From Symbiodinium sp. CCMP2592 (lineage: Eukaryota > Sar > Dinophyceae > Suessiales > Symbiodiniaceae): a stretch of 64,000 nt of DNA. A model generated the notes under the pieces. That model saw only the letters and a program-made list of their open reading frames with translations, had not been told where the DNA came from and made no database searches. Made by a program: the position numbers and the translations under genes. The stretch covers positions 74,520 to 138,519 of the forward strand of contig CAJNDT010005323.1 of NCBI GenBank assembly GCA_905221615.1. Direction: 5' to 3'. Positions 55,559 through 64,000 of the stretch are shown in pieces (position 1 is the first letter of the stretch; every line of letters starts with the position of its first letter).

Positions 55559-55690
55559 ACAATATAATAATAATAATGCTAAAAATAATAGAATTGTTAT
55601 TAATCTAATAATAATGATCATATAATAATAATAAATAACAATAATAATAACAAGAATACTAATAATAATAATAGTAATATTATACAATAG
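55559..55690. repeat. AAT triplet microsatellite
   Basis: Imperfect AATAATAAT runs, about 130 bp. Confidence 0.9.
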
Positions 55691-56263
55691 AACCTAAACA
55701 CCCAGCCAACTAATCAGGCGCCTGCACTACCAAGCCTCGGGCCATGATGGGGGGAAGTGAGACAGCATCCGAAATTACTCAAGTTTACATGCACATCCCT
55801 CAAGCCTGAGCCCAAACCGAGCACTCGAAACTCACCAGCCAGCAATTGTCGCGAATCGGGAGCAGTGAGCCCTCAAAGCCCGTTGAGGGAGAAACTCCAG
55901 GCCCTCTGAAGCATCCACCATCAGCCAAATGCTTCCGAGGCACGTGCTGACTATACTGTGCTGACTGCAACCCGACATTTAACTACCTTCAGTAGATCTC
56001 GCCAGCCGTGCTTCGAAACTATTACCACCACAGTGTCTTCTTAGGGCCAGTCATACTGCCAGGTGTTGTGACGAACGTGCTGCGGGACCCGACACGACTC
56101 ATCTTCACCAGGTCGCATACACAGGTCTATTCGCCTAGACAAATTTCAACCGAATGGGGGTCCCAAAAATCCCGAAGCCTGAGCCCGAACTCGCAGATCT
56201 TAGGGGACAACCCATGGCAGGATCGGCCCGTGCTGCAAGGAGAGCAGAAACCTCGGGGCTTTG

Positions 56264-56361
56264 CCTACCCTAAGGCCCCAAAGTAATTCCTTTTGGGGTT
56301 CATATATAGAATTCTAGATGGTAATCCCAAAAAGGAACTACTTTGGGGCCTTTGGGTAAGC
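56264..56361. mobile_element. family G palindromic element
   Basis: CTACCCTAAGGCCCCAAAGT at the left is inverted at the right (ACTTTGGGGCCTTTGGGTAAG). Inner AATTCCTTTTGGGGTT / AATCCCAAAAAGGAACT also pair. Confidence 0.7.
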
Positions 56362-56545
56362 ATGTTGTTGTCTTTGCCCGGTTTGTTGGGGATCCAGGCT
56401 CCAGGATCAAATGTGGGCCAACGGCCATATACCCCCTAGGCCCTATGTTGGATGAACACAAGAAAATCATGCGGAGTCCATGAGATAGGAAGAGGTCTCT
56501 GGCCTTTCGTCGGCGCAAGACCTGTAGAGGCGTTTTTGCCGACGT

Positions 56546-57025
56546 ATGGTTACTGTGTTGTCACTGTGGTGGCACGAGGTTGAAGTCCCGAACTTATACT
56601 CTATGCTGCGCGCCTGTCCATGCATGCGTCGCTCTCCATGTACCTATGTTCTCTTTCTGCCCCTCCCGTTTTTCGGTCGTCACGTCTCGCGCTGCATTTC
56701 CCGCTCCCTCTCTCTCGATGTCTTGCGTTGCGTCTCGCATTCATCACTCTCGGGTCCCGCAAGTCTGGGGACAGACTGCCTAAAGCACATATTGCTGCAG
56801 CTCGGCATGCAGAGCTGTAGGCCACACATTGACACGGGGGGTGCGACGTTGAGGGCAGCAGAACTAGTAGGACGCACTTTTCGAAAAAGCCGTCGGGTTT
56901 GCGGTTGCGATATCGAAGACCCGCAACACCATGAGCACTTCCTACTGCTGGCTTCTGCGATTCCGCACAGCTCTGTTCATGTTTCTGCCCATGCCTTTCA
57001 AGCCAGCAGCAAGCTGTGCACATAG
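56546..57025 (+). CDS. hypothetical ORF, 159 residues
   Basis: The ATG-initiated frame has a Cys/Arg-rich first part and a more convincing second part: CLKHILLQLGMQSCRPHIDT…VGRTFRKSRRVCGCDIEDPQ, ending ASSKLCT. The opposite strand is also open. No domain is recognised. It may contain only one real exon. Confidence 0.3.
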   Translation: MVTVLSLWWHEVEVPNLYSMLRACPCMRRSPCTYVLFLPLPFFGRHVSRCISRSLSLDVLRCVSHSSLSGPASLGTDCLKHILLQLGMQSCRPHIDTGGATLRAAELVGRTFRKSRRVCGCDIEDPQHHEHFLLLASAIPHSSVHVSAHAFQASSKLCT

Positions 57026-57171
57026 CTCGATGCTGGTAAATGGTATGTCAAGCGAAGAAAAACGTGAATTAACAGCTGCCGTTCTGCGCATTTCGGTGGG
57101 CTGAACAGCGGTTCGGGCAGGCCGCCCGCAACACAGAAAGTCGTCCTAAGCTGAGCCGTCTCACCTTGTAG

Positions 57172-57498
57172 TTAACACTCTTCGGAATATATTCTGTCGG
57201 AAACTTCCAGCCCTGCTATCCTTAGCGCAGAAAGACGCCGGCGATACCACTGATTAAGAAATATGCCAGCGTGCCAGTCACTGGCAGCTGGAGTACTGCT
57301 CGGTGTCTGCTGCACGGTGTTCTCCAGTGTAGCTTGATGGCTCCGCGAACCGGTGGGCCATTGAACCTTTGTGAGTTTCTTGAGCAACATTAGTGTCCCA
57401 TGTGGGGTCTCCGCAGGAGTACACGAATCAAGTAAGAGTAATCTACGACTGAACTGCGACTGTAGGGAGCTACAAAAACACATAGACACTGAAGACAT
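57172..57498 (-). CDS. hypothetical ORF, 108 residues
   Basis: FSRRLLLLDSCTPAETPHGT…LMLLKKLTKVQWPTGSRSHQ, then a Thr/Ser-rich linker and a basic WYRRRLSALRIAG end. A natural stop follows IYSEEC. No family. Confidence 0.33.
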   Translation of the reverse strand: MSSVSMCFCSSLQSQFSRRLLLLDSCTPAETPHGTLMLLKKLTKVQWPTGSRSHQATLENTVQQTPSSTPAASDWHAGIFLNQWYRRRLSALRIAGLEVSDRIYSEEC

Positions 57499-58015
57499 CT
57501 ACATTCTACATGTAGCCACCCTGTATATATTATGAATCTACCGGTCTATTGGCGTACGTGCGCATCGTTTGCCTTTACATGATGCGCATTGATCTGTCTA
57601 TCAATGCACATATGCATGCAAGATGACACATTATGTCTATAGTTTGTTCATTGCTATAGCGATGTATGTGTTTCTCTTTTGTTGTTATGAACCATGTAAT
57701 CACGTCTTGCGTGTGAACCCCCGCAGCATCGAATCCTGCAGCCTCACTTCTCCTCAGTCGCCGCAGCAGGCTCCTCCGTCTTGGTCTCCTCCTGCTGCTC
57801 AGCTAAGGAGCATTGGAGTGGATGTCTTAAATGTTCGGATTCAATGCACAACAAGCAGATTTAGTGGGTTCCTAGCTGTTCTTCTTCTCGCTCCCCCCTA
57901 GCTAGGTAAGGCATCAGGCTCTGTATGCCTCGACTCGGAACAACCTGCTGGGCTCCAAAGCGCAAGAAGCTCTACCAACCAACCGAATCCCCTTGTACAC
58001 CTGTATGGAATACCT

Positions 58016-58350
58016 ATGGATACCGATAAGCAGCCCAAGACCCGAAAGCTACGGCCAAACAGCTCCATGAAGTTAATGGTCGAAGCTCCTCCTCCTCGCC
58101 GCCTGAAATGAGCTTGAACCCACCAATGCAGGCAGCAAGGATCACGACGCCCACGACCGGATGGCCCTTCCTGGGATTTGCGTTCTCTGGTTCACGCCTT
58201 TTCTTGGTTCGGACTGGGGGGATTCCATGAATGCTCGATGCCCGGACATCAGATCCACACATTTCGGGGCATTGAACGGGAAGTTCCAGAAGAGCAGACC
58301 TTCTTGAAGAAGGATGCCATTGCGCATGCTTGGATATCCTACCAAACCCC
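58016..58350 (-). CDS. possible C-terminal exon with one membrane segment
   Basis: VRTKKRREPENANPRKGHPV is followed by a hydrophobic VVGVVILAACIGGFKLIS, then an acidic GGEEEELRP and a second weak hydrophobic run ending AAYRYP with TAG. The basic-membrane-acidic order is sensible for a small anchored protein. No family. Confidence 0.3.
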
Positions 58351-58850
58351 AAACGGCCCTAGACCTTGCAGCCGCGCATCAAGTAAGCGAAAGAAGACTC
58401 GGCAAAAGGCGTGATCAACCGGCCGACGAACCTCGATTGAGGCTCGGATCAGCTTCGGGTGTCAAAGCAGAAGAGCCCTAAGCTTTCAGGTCATATGTCA
58501 GGTTATGAAGCTATATCGTAATCCTGTGGCCGCCCCTTCTGGAGTGCTTCCTTGTCCCTGTTTGCCGACTCGGGTCTACCCTTGTTTGGGATTGGCCGGC
58601 CAGGGGCGTGAGGTTGCTTTTCTACAAGTTGCGTGGGGCTCTTTATCGGATACATGATACAATGATACATGTTTTGTAGGGATCTTTACAAGGGTTTATG
58701 AATGCCTAGTCTATATAGGATACATGTGTTGCAGGGTTCTAGAAAGAGGTTTGTCTATGTCCGGGTGTGACCTTCTGCCCAACAGGCTCCTCGCGGGGAG
58801 GCGAAGCTGGGAGCTCAAAGAAAGCCCCGCGAAAGCAGAGGTCTCCTCAA

Positions 58851-58954
58851 CTGCTGTTGATGGACAAAATCCTGCATGACCCAAAGGACTCTAAACTATG
58901 GGAACTTTGGTATATTCCTTATAATGGGTAATGCAGGATTTTGTCCATCAGCAG
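58851..58954. mobile_element. family B palindromic element, copy 3
   Basis: CTGCTGTTGATGGACAAAAT and ATTTTGTCCATCAGCAG are inverted. It has the longest terminal repeats of the family. Confidence 0.78.
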
Positions 58955-58971
58955 TACTTTTGATAAAGGCT

Positions 58972-59084
58972 TACCCGGAGACTCCAATATGCCTTAAATA
59001 AGGAATATACCTTAAATCATATTAGGGATCCTACTATAATTTAAGGTATATTCCTTAAGTCAGGGATATTGGAGTCTCTGGGTA
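58972..59084. mobile_element. family E palindromic element, copy 2
   Basis: TACCCGGAGACTCCAATATG and CGATATTGGAGT-type right end (ATATTGGAGTCTCTGGGTA). Single AT-rich core. It lies 17 bp from the preceding element. Confidence 0.75.
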
Positions 59085-59097
59085 GTTGCTGAGTTCA

Positions 59098-59165
59098 TAA
59101 GCCCCAAAAAGTGTAAACCTTCAGTTTCATAGTAGGTAATCTTATCCCCAAAAGTGTAAAGTGTA
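59098..59165. repeat. direct repeat related to family F ends
   Basis: CCCCAAAAAGTGTAAAC and CCCCAAAAGTGTAAAG occur in the same orientation about 44 bp apart. The phrase resembles the family F end AAGCCCCAAAAAGTTGGAAAC. Confidence 0.4.
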
Positions 59166-59274
59166 TCCACTCAGCTACTAAGAAGGTCTTAGGGTTTTCT
59201 AGGGATCAGGCTTTTGGTATCTGACTGAAACATATTTGGTATGCAAGACAGGTTAGTAACATAAAAACAACTAC

Positions 59275-59497
59275 TCAAACCCGTGGCCCAAAGTGAGCAC
59301 CGCAAGCGCTCGGCTGGTTGCTAACAGTGCCGAGAAGCAGGGAGATACCCATGATCGTGGCACCGATGCCGGTGGAACGAGCGTAATTGACGGGCTTGAA
59401 GTACTCACCTCGGCTGCCGTGTGCTCTCCCCAGTGCGCTCGGGCAGCATGACGACTATCATTAGGGCAACCACGAAAATCCCTAGCCATGCCGCCAT
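59275..59497 (-). CDS. possible small two-span membrane protein in two blocks
   Basis: The ATG at 59,497 starts MAAWLGIFVVALMIVVMLPE, a signal-anchor-like segment. A second block reads YFKPVNYARSTGIGATIMGI, then SLLLGTVSNQ, ending GAHFGPRV with TGA and strongly C-ending codons. The blocks are in different frames, and the junction CCGAGGTGAGTAC could be a donor, an acceptor or a frameshift. The second block is more reliable than the first. Confidence 0.35.
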
Positions 59498-59909
59498 GAC
59501 TGCAGACTGAGCATTCCTAGACCTGTATGGCTCTAGTGAATTTCAGGCATAAGCTCCTGCGAAAGCAGCTCGCATGACATGACCAGAGCCCAGTGCTTCT
59601 CTTACCCTGGGATCGTCGAATCAATCAGAGCTCAGAAGGCCCAGGCAAGCTTGGGAGCCAAGATGCCGAAGGAGAGCTTCTTGTCCTCTCTTATGCTCTG
59701 GGTCGCTCACATGACATTCCATCCGAAGTTCAGGGTCGATGGGGCTGTAGGTTCAGGGCGTATAGGGTTCTCAAACAGTTTGGCGGGGGCCAGATGGTGC
59801 CAAATTGAGAGAAAAAAGGCGCCAAAGACCCTGACCCACGGCCAAGCTTCGATTGCGGAGGAAACTGGCACGGAATCTTCAGCTTGGGGAACCAGCCATA
59901 TTATCATAT

Positions 59910-60010
59910 GGGTGGTTGTCAAAATTAGGGTCCGTTTTTGGGTCCTTATTATAATACGGCACCTATTATTTAGGGTACCCAAAAGGGGATCTTAATTTTG
60001 ACAACTACCC
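59910..60010. mobile_element. family H palindromic element
   Basis: GGGTGGTTGTCAAAATTAGG and TTAATTTTGACAACTACCC are inverted. The core has TTATTATAATACGG and GGGTACCC. Confidence 0.7.
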
Positions 60011-60084
60011 GTATGCATGTTTCAGACAACTAGTATACTGTACCTTGCTTGGGGGGGTGCTTATAACCAGATCCCATGCACTAG

Positions 60085-60344
60085 CAAATCTTGCGGTTCC
60101 CTGTTCTATGAAGAAACACCCACATGTTGGTTCTGTCTTCTCCCCAATCTTTGGTAAGGCTGCGGGTCGATGGAAATCTAGGAAACTGCGCAGCCACCCT
60201 CCCCAAACCCGGAAGCCAACGAATGTCCATCCGAGCTTCCTTGGGCTGCAGGGTGTATCCACGCCACTCGTTGCAGGGAGAGGAGATGATGCAAGCGGCC
60301 CAGATCACAAACGCAAACCTGGAGATTTCAGGTGCAGGGTGCAA
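60085..60344 (-). CDS. possible exon
   Basis: ISRFAFVIWAACIISSPCNE, then WRGYTLQPKEARMDIRWLPG and a less clear remainder. A second frame of the same strand is also open. No family. Confidence 0.25.
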
Positions 60345-60576
60345 GATGCAGACACAATGTGGAAATGCTCGCTTTCATTCCATATTGCCTCGACAGCAGC
60401 ATGAATGGCCTAGTCTAGTTCCTACGATGACTGCTCATACGAAAAATAAATGGCGAATTGCCGCTCCAACAAACGAGATTGAAGATAACTCCCACGCGGA
60501 ATTGGGGGGCCATAGGATGCCAGCAAGGCCACACGAAGGCATCCTGGAGGAAGGTTTGTGGCTGGAACACCTGCAG

Positions 60577-60926
60577 CTATGGCGGCTCGCATAAAGGTTG
60601 CGCACTGAGGGAGAGGCCCAGATTGGCAACGCCTGTGCCCTCCTACGCCCCTCACCTCAACTCTCTAAACGCTCTGAGCTGGATGGTTGGCGCAGTCAGT
60701 TTGGAGGTAGAACAATGAATGCAGCTTTCTGCTGGGAAGAGGAAGCTATGGAATTTGGTGGTTGGTTTCGCAACGGTTCTCGGAAGCTGTGGGTGGTGTC
60801 CCCGCTGCATAAGATCGTCCCTGGCCTTAGCCAAGGCGACGCCAACGAAGCCGCGGGCCCAGCCATAGAGAATGTCGCGGACGACCGTGGGCAGGTAGGC
60901 CTGATCGTTGCTAGGGCGGAGACTCT
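60577..60926 (-). CDS. two-exon hypothetical gene segment with a 51-nt intron
   Basis: The acceptor CTCCTTTCCTTTTCATCTAG precedes exon 1 (60,926-60,656). It reads LRPSNDQAYLPTVVRDILYG, then WARGFVGVALAKARDDLMQR with C-ending codons, and becomes less convincing towards a GAG|GTGAGG donor. The intron of 51 nt ends CTCTCCCTCAG. Exon 2 (60,604-60,577) adds AQPLCEPP and a TAG in phase. Upstream exons would lie beyond the family A element that ends 28 bp from the acceptor. No family recognised. Confidence 0.38.
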
Positions 60927-60953
60927 CTAGATGAAAAGGAAAGGAGCTAGCAT

Positions 60954-61057
60954 CTGGGAGTTTCCGATATTTCGGGTACCTTATTTTGGGGTCCTGATAA
61001 TAAGGATCCTACTACTTAGGGTACTATGTTAGGGTCCCCTATTTTCGGAAACCCCCA
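60954..61057. mobile_element. family A palindromic element, copy 7
   Basis: TGGGAGTTTCCGATATTTCG and ATTTTCGGAAACCCCC, core GGATCCTACTACTTAGGG. ATC stands on both sides as a 3-bp target duplication. Confidence 0.8.
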
Positions 61058-61647
61058 TCTCTGGCCCAAGCAGGTTCCAAGGCCCCTGGCCAAAGCGGCA
61101 ACAAAAGACACAAAGCTCATGTCTCTATCTCGTTTCGTCTGCAAGCTGGGCAGCCACAGCCACAACAGAGGATCCTTTCAGCATCATCTGCTGCCTTCGA
61201 TACTGTTGCCATTGAACTCTTCAGCTACAGGCACCCTACCGGAGGACGTCTTGCGACGAATCCCCAAAAAACAAAGTCTTCCACAACTCAGTAGGGTCAG
61301 GAGCCCCGTGCCCGACCGTGCTCCGTACCCCCAAGCCTGCTGCCAAAACTTACGCCGGAGGGCCCCTTAAGCCTTAGCGACTCACTCTGCCCCAGAACCC
61401 CAAGAGCCAAAAGCATTGGAACAATCGCCAAACAACGGCTTCTCAACCCTGTCCGACAAACTGGCAGAATCGCGATTGTCTTCGGCTAATCTTCGGCTTA
61501 TCTTCGGCTAAAAATTCAACACTTTGCAACAACCGTATAAAACGACTCGCGAGAGGCCTGGTAAAGGAGGGCAGGCTTGATCTCCCATCCCATGCTCTTG
61601 CCTCGCATCAGGGCTTACCAGGTTGAGGGACTTATGGATTAAGTTCC

Positions 61648-61680
61648 AAACATATTGGGGGAAAATTCCCCAATATGTTT
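61648..61680. repeat. perfect 13-bp stem hairpin
   Basis: AAACATATTGGGG and CCCCAATATGTTT separated by GAAAATT. No run of T follows, and no gene is close enough to call it a terminator. Confidence 0.6.
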
Positions 61681-61894
61681 AGTGCTTACAGGGTTGATCT
61701 TAAGGATTCAGTTGCTGCAGAGTCAAAGTTGCTGCTCGAAGCGCTGCACTGCTCTGATTCCAGGTTGAGTTTTTTGTTTGTTTTTCATAGGCCTTGGGTT
61801 AAGGGATCAACGTTAAGCACACGCAAAACCTAAAAGTAGACAGCCACTTTTCGACAAAGGAAGCGACACTCTCCGTGTTACTACTACTGCGAGG

Positions 61895-62197
61895 CTACAG
61901 CTCAAGCGTCCCCAGTCTGCTAACCACCAAGCCACGGAAGCGGTAGTTGGTGACAGGAAGCATGGCGGTGCAGAACAGGAACCTGGCAACAGCTACATGA
62001 TACGCGTGGGGACGGAGCTTCTGGAAGAAAGATGAACTTCCCAGCGAAATTACTATTGCCGCTAGGGTTTTACGGCTTGGGGCTTCGACTACTGCAACTG
62101 GAGTTGAGAAGAGCTGCATCGGCTGTTCTTGGAGACGAACACATCTTTCTGAGGAGGGTCTGCAATGCACATAGCAAGTCGAAACTGCGCCTTCCAA
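61895..62197 (-). CDS. hypothetical exon with hydrophobic core
   Basis: The convincing part follows an excellent acceptor, CATCTTTCTTCCAG (ending about 62,022), and reads KLRPHAYHVAVARFLFCTAM, then LPVTNYRFRGLVV, with C-ending codons. The frame upstream of the acceptor is also open (…MQLFSTPVAVVEAPS), so splicing is not proven. Ends VSRLGTLEL with a stop. No family. Confidence 0.38.
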   Translation of the reverse strand: MEGAVSTCYVHCRPSSERCVRLQEQPMQLFSTPVAVVEAPSRKTLAAIVISLGSSSFFQKLRPHAYHVAVARFLFCTAMLPVTNYRFRGLVVSRLGTLEL

Positions 62198-62523
62198 GTT
62201 CGCTCCATGCGGGCACTTGTGTGGATTTCCGTAAACCCGAAATAAGTACGTACTGGAGCTCTGCTGGCTCTACTGCTTGAATGCCTGAAGCCTTGAAACA
62301 TCGGATCACACGCAGCTCATCATGCAGGTATATAAGAGCTCGCGGGTCTCATGCGGCCCGGGGGACCCACTGATGGTGCCGCTCAAGCCCGCGCTGACGG
62401 CTGTGAAAGACATGGCCTGGAGTTCACAGATCGATGCTTGGCTAGGGGGCCCTTACAATGCTTTGAGGCTCAGAATTCCCCAAGAAGCGAACCATCAGTG
62501 TGATGGAACTTACGAAGGCTCTT

Positions 62524-62735
62524 TCATCTGTCATCCGTGTGCTCTGGAGCAGTTTCATTCTCGTTGCTTGGGACGGTCGTCTCAGCAACTTCACTGGACT
62601 TTGGCATAAAGCAAACCCCCAACGTTGCACAAGCGGCCATGTTGATGATCTCGAAAATCGGGAACTTCAGCATGTTGGTCGGGAAGGTGGTCCTCACGGA
62701 AGCAGCCGCGACAGGTTTCCACCAGTTAGGAGCAT
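62524..62735 (-). CDS. probable C-terminal exon, 69 codons
   Basis: After AACAACCAG the frame reads APNWWKPVAAASVRTTFPTN, then MLKFPIFEIINMAACATLGV, and an acidic tail ends APEHTDDR with TGA. Nearly every codon of the first half ends in C or G. The hydrophobic stretch around FEIINMAACATLGVCF may span a membrane. The plus-strand frames over the same DNA are mirror images. No family recognised; upstream exons not resolved. Confidence 0.42.
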
Positions 62736-62884
62736 CTGGTTGTTGTGTTTGCTACGCTGAGCTTTAAACCTATCTTCATGAAGCTGCCATCTCGTGTCTG
62801 CCATTTGGGGGTTGCGCATGCACCCGTTCACGCACGAAAAGAACTTGACGCGCTGGGTGATGCGCTACATGCATGCATAAATAC

Positions 62885-63005
62885 GTCATATCATTGCATT
62901 ACATTACACCACATGACATTACATTACATCACATTGCATTACATCACTACATTACATGGTATGACATTACAGTCTATACAAGCTGACATGACATGACATG
63001 ACATA
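62885..63005. repeat. ATTACATTACATC / ATGACATG short-tandem block
   Basis: Imperfect CATTACATTAC and ACATGACATGACATG units. Confidence 0.8.
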
Positions 63006-63149
63006 CACACGATTTAGACATTGCTCCATGTCTTTGTACGAAACCATTTAAACAAATCCAGAAGCACACTAAGCACATGCACAAGTTTGTCTAGCACATC
63101 CCGCATCGAAGCGACGCAGCATGCTCGTCCGAGGTGCTTGAAAGTTCTT

Positions 63150-64000
63150 CGGTCAGCCTAAATGCAACACCGGGCCCTGCCACCCCTGGCAATCAAGGCT
63201 CAAGAAGAAGTTAGCCATGAGCTTGAAGTTCATCTCCTGACAAGGCTTTGATGGGCCAAATCGGATACGGAGAAGCTTCTTTTGTTTAGGGCTTGCTACA
63301 AGTACCAACCGGGTGCAAGCCCGTGGCCAAGAGAAACTCTGAGATTGCTCACAGTTTGCCGTGCAGTGCAAGACACACACACACACAATGCAACTGATGT
63401 CAGCAATCGGGTCGAAACCCAGAAGCTGATCCCCTCAATCCCAAGCCCAGCAGTCGTCGCACCTTCAGTGCCTCGCCAACCGTCATTCGCTTGACGAGAA
63501 GGCGATTCACCTGCTTTTGAAGCTTGCAGCGCTTGTGGGTGACGAAAGCGTTCCACTCACCACTGTAAGCCCTCATACGCCCTAAAGCCCTGCAACTGCA
63601 TTGAGTTTTTGGATGGTGACCCCAAAGGTTCAGGACTCGGCAACTGCATCGCAAAGAAAGCCCTCAAATTTGGCCCCAGCCCATCCCGCCAGCGGCTCAG
63701 CCATGGCGGAGAGAATGGCGGCCACGAAGGCAGCGGTGGCACCCTGAGCACCAGCAGCGAAGACCTGCAAAGCACGGGACTCTGGAGTGCTGCAGCGGAA
63801 GATTTAGTTCCAAACACAGCACGAAACCGAACATGGAGACGGTGTGACTTGGATCTGGGCGCGGCAGATCCCCACCTTGCTGTCGGCATGTGGCCGTCAA
63901 GTAAACTCATGTCCAAACTCAGCACGCTGACCCAACAAGTCCGGTCTCTTGCCACGCCCGGATAGATGTGCCTTGCTAAAGAAGTTGGGCGCCGCGGCGA
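63150..64000. other. open frames without recognised genes
   Basis: A plus frame (63,609-63,965) and minus frames (63,955-63,557; 63,654-63,400) overlap. A short minus block EMNFKLMANFFLSLD near 63,240-63,190 follows a GTCAG acceptor-like site. Nothing is recognisable. Confidence 0.3.

Noticed and set aside
61648..61680. Transcription terminator
   Set aside because: A good hairpin, but no T-run, and such terminators are not expected in a dinoflagellate nucleus.
62500..62767. Plus-strand hydrophobic frame that looks like a transporter segment
   Set aside because: It is the mirror of the minus-strand exon ending APEHTDDR, whose codon endings are far more consistent.
62780..62870. An upstream 40-nt exon (RITQRVKFF…) for the 62.5-kb exon
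   Set aside because: On recounting, the donor leaves the wrong phase, and the frame reads through without splicing.

Overview
The window looks like gene-poor nuclear DNA of a dinoflagellate or close alveolate relative. The best evidence is a CCCH zinc-finger gene of a type I associate with dinoflagellates (20.85-21.55 kb, minus). Supporting evidence is a decayed open frame from a repeated dinoflagellate gene family (37.8-38.8 kb), a MORN-repeat relic, long AT- and AGT/CTA-type microsatellites, and scattered CCCTAAA/TTTAGGG tracts. There are no bacterial-style operons, ribosome-binding sites or terminators. Most open frames of about 100 codons here are what chance gives in 64 kb of balanced composition, so open length alone was not used as evidence. 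Layout: 0-12 kb holds repeats, telomere-like tracts, several palindromic elements and one fragment of a tRNA-dihydrouridine synthase (8.5 kb). 12-14.4 kb (minus) holds the best spliced models: five phase-compatible exons (12,883-13,951) separated by four GT-AG introns of 69-74 nt, then a second two-exon model downstream. 14.4-20.8 kb is mostly unassigned. 20.8-34 kb has the zinc-finger gene, many palindromic elements and a set of minus-strand exons at 31.9-33.2 kb, one of whose introns carries a palindromic element. 34-46 kb is rich in microsatellites and includes the decayed repeated-family frame, a MORN relic and a single exon of an ABC1/UbiB-type atypical kinase (43.5-43.6 kb). 46-50 kb has a possible three-membrane-segment ORF. 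50.1-52.6 kb is a very large near-perfect palindrome resembling a foldback element. 53-64 kb has several weakly supported exons, mostly minus strand, and a cluster of palindromic elements. The dominant active force appears to be small non-autonomous palindromic elements: about ten sequence families and more than twenty copies, some nested or expanded by microsatellites. No transposase that could mobilise them was recognised. Nothing in the window suggests a multi-gene system acting together; the recognisable genes look like isolated exons or relics separated by repeat-filled introns or intergenic DNA.
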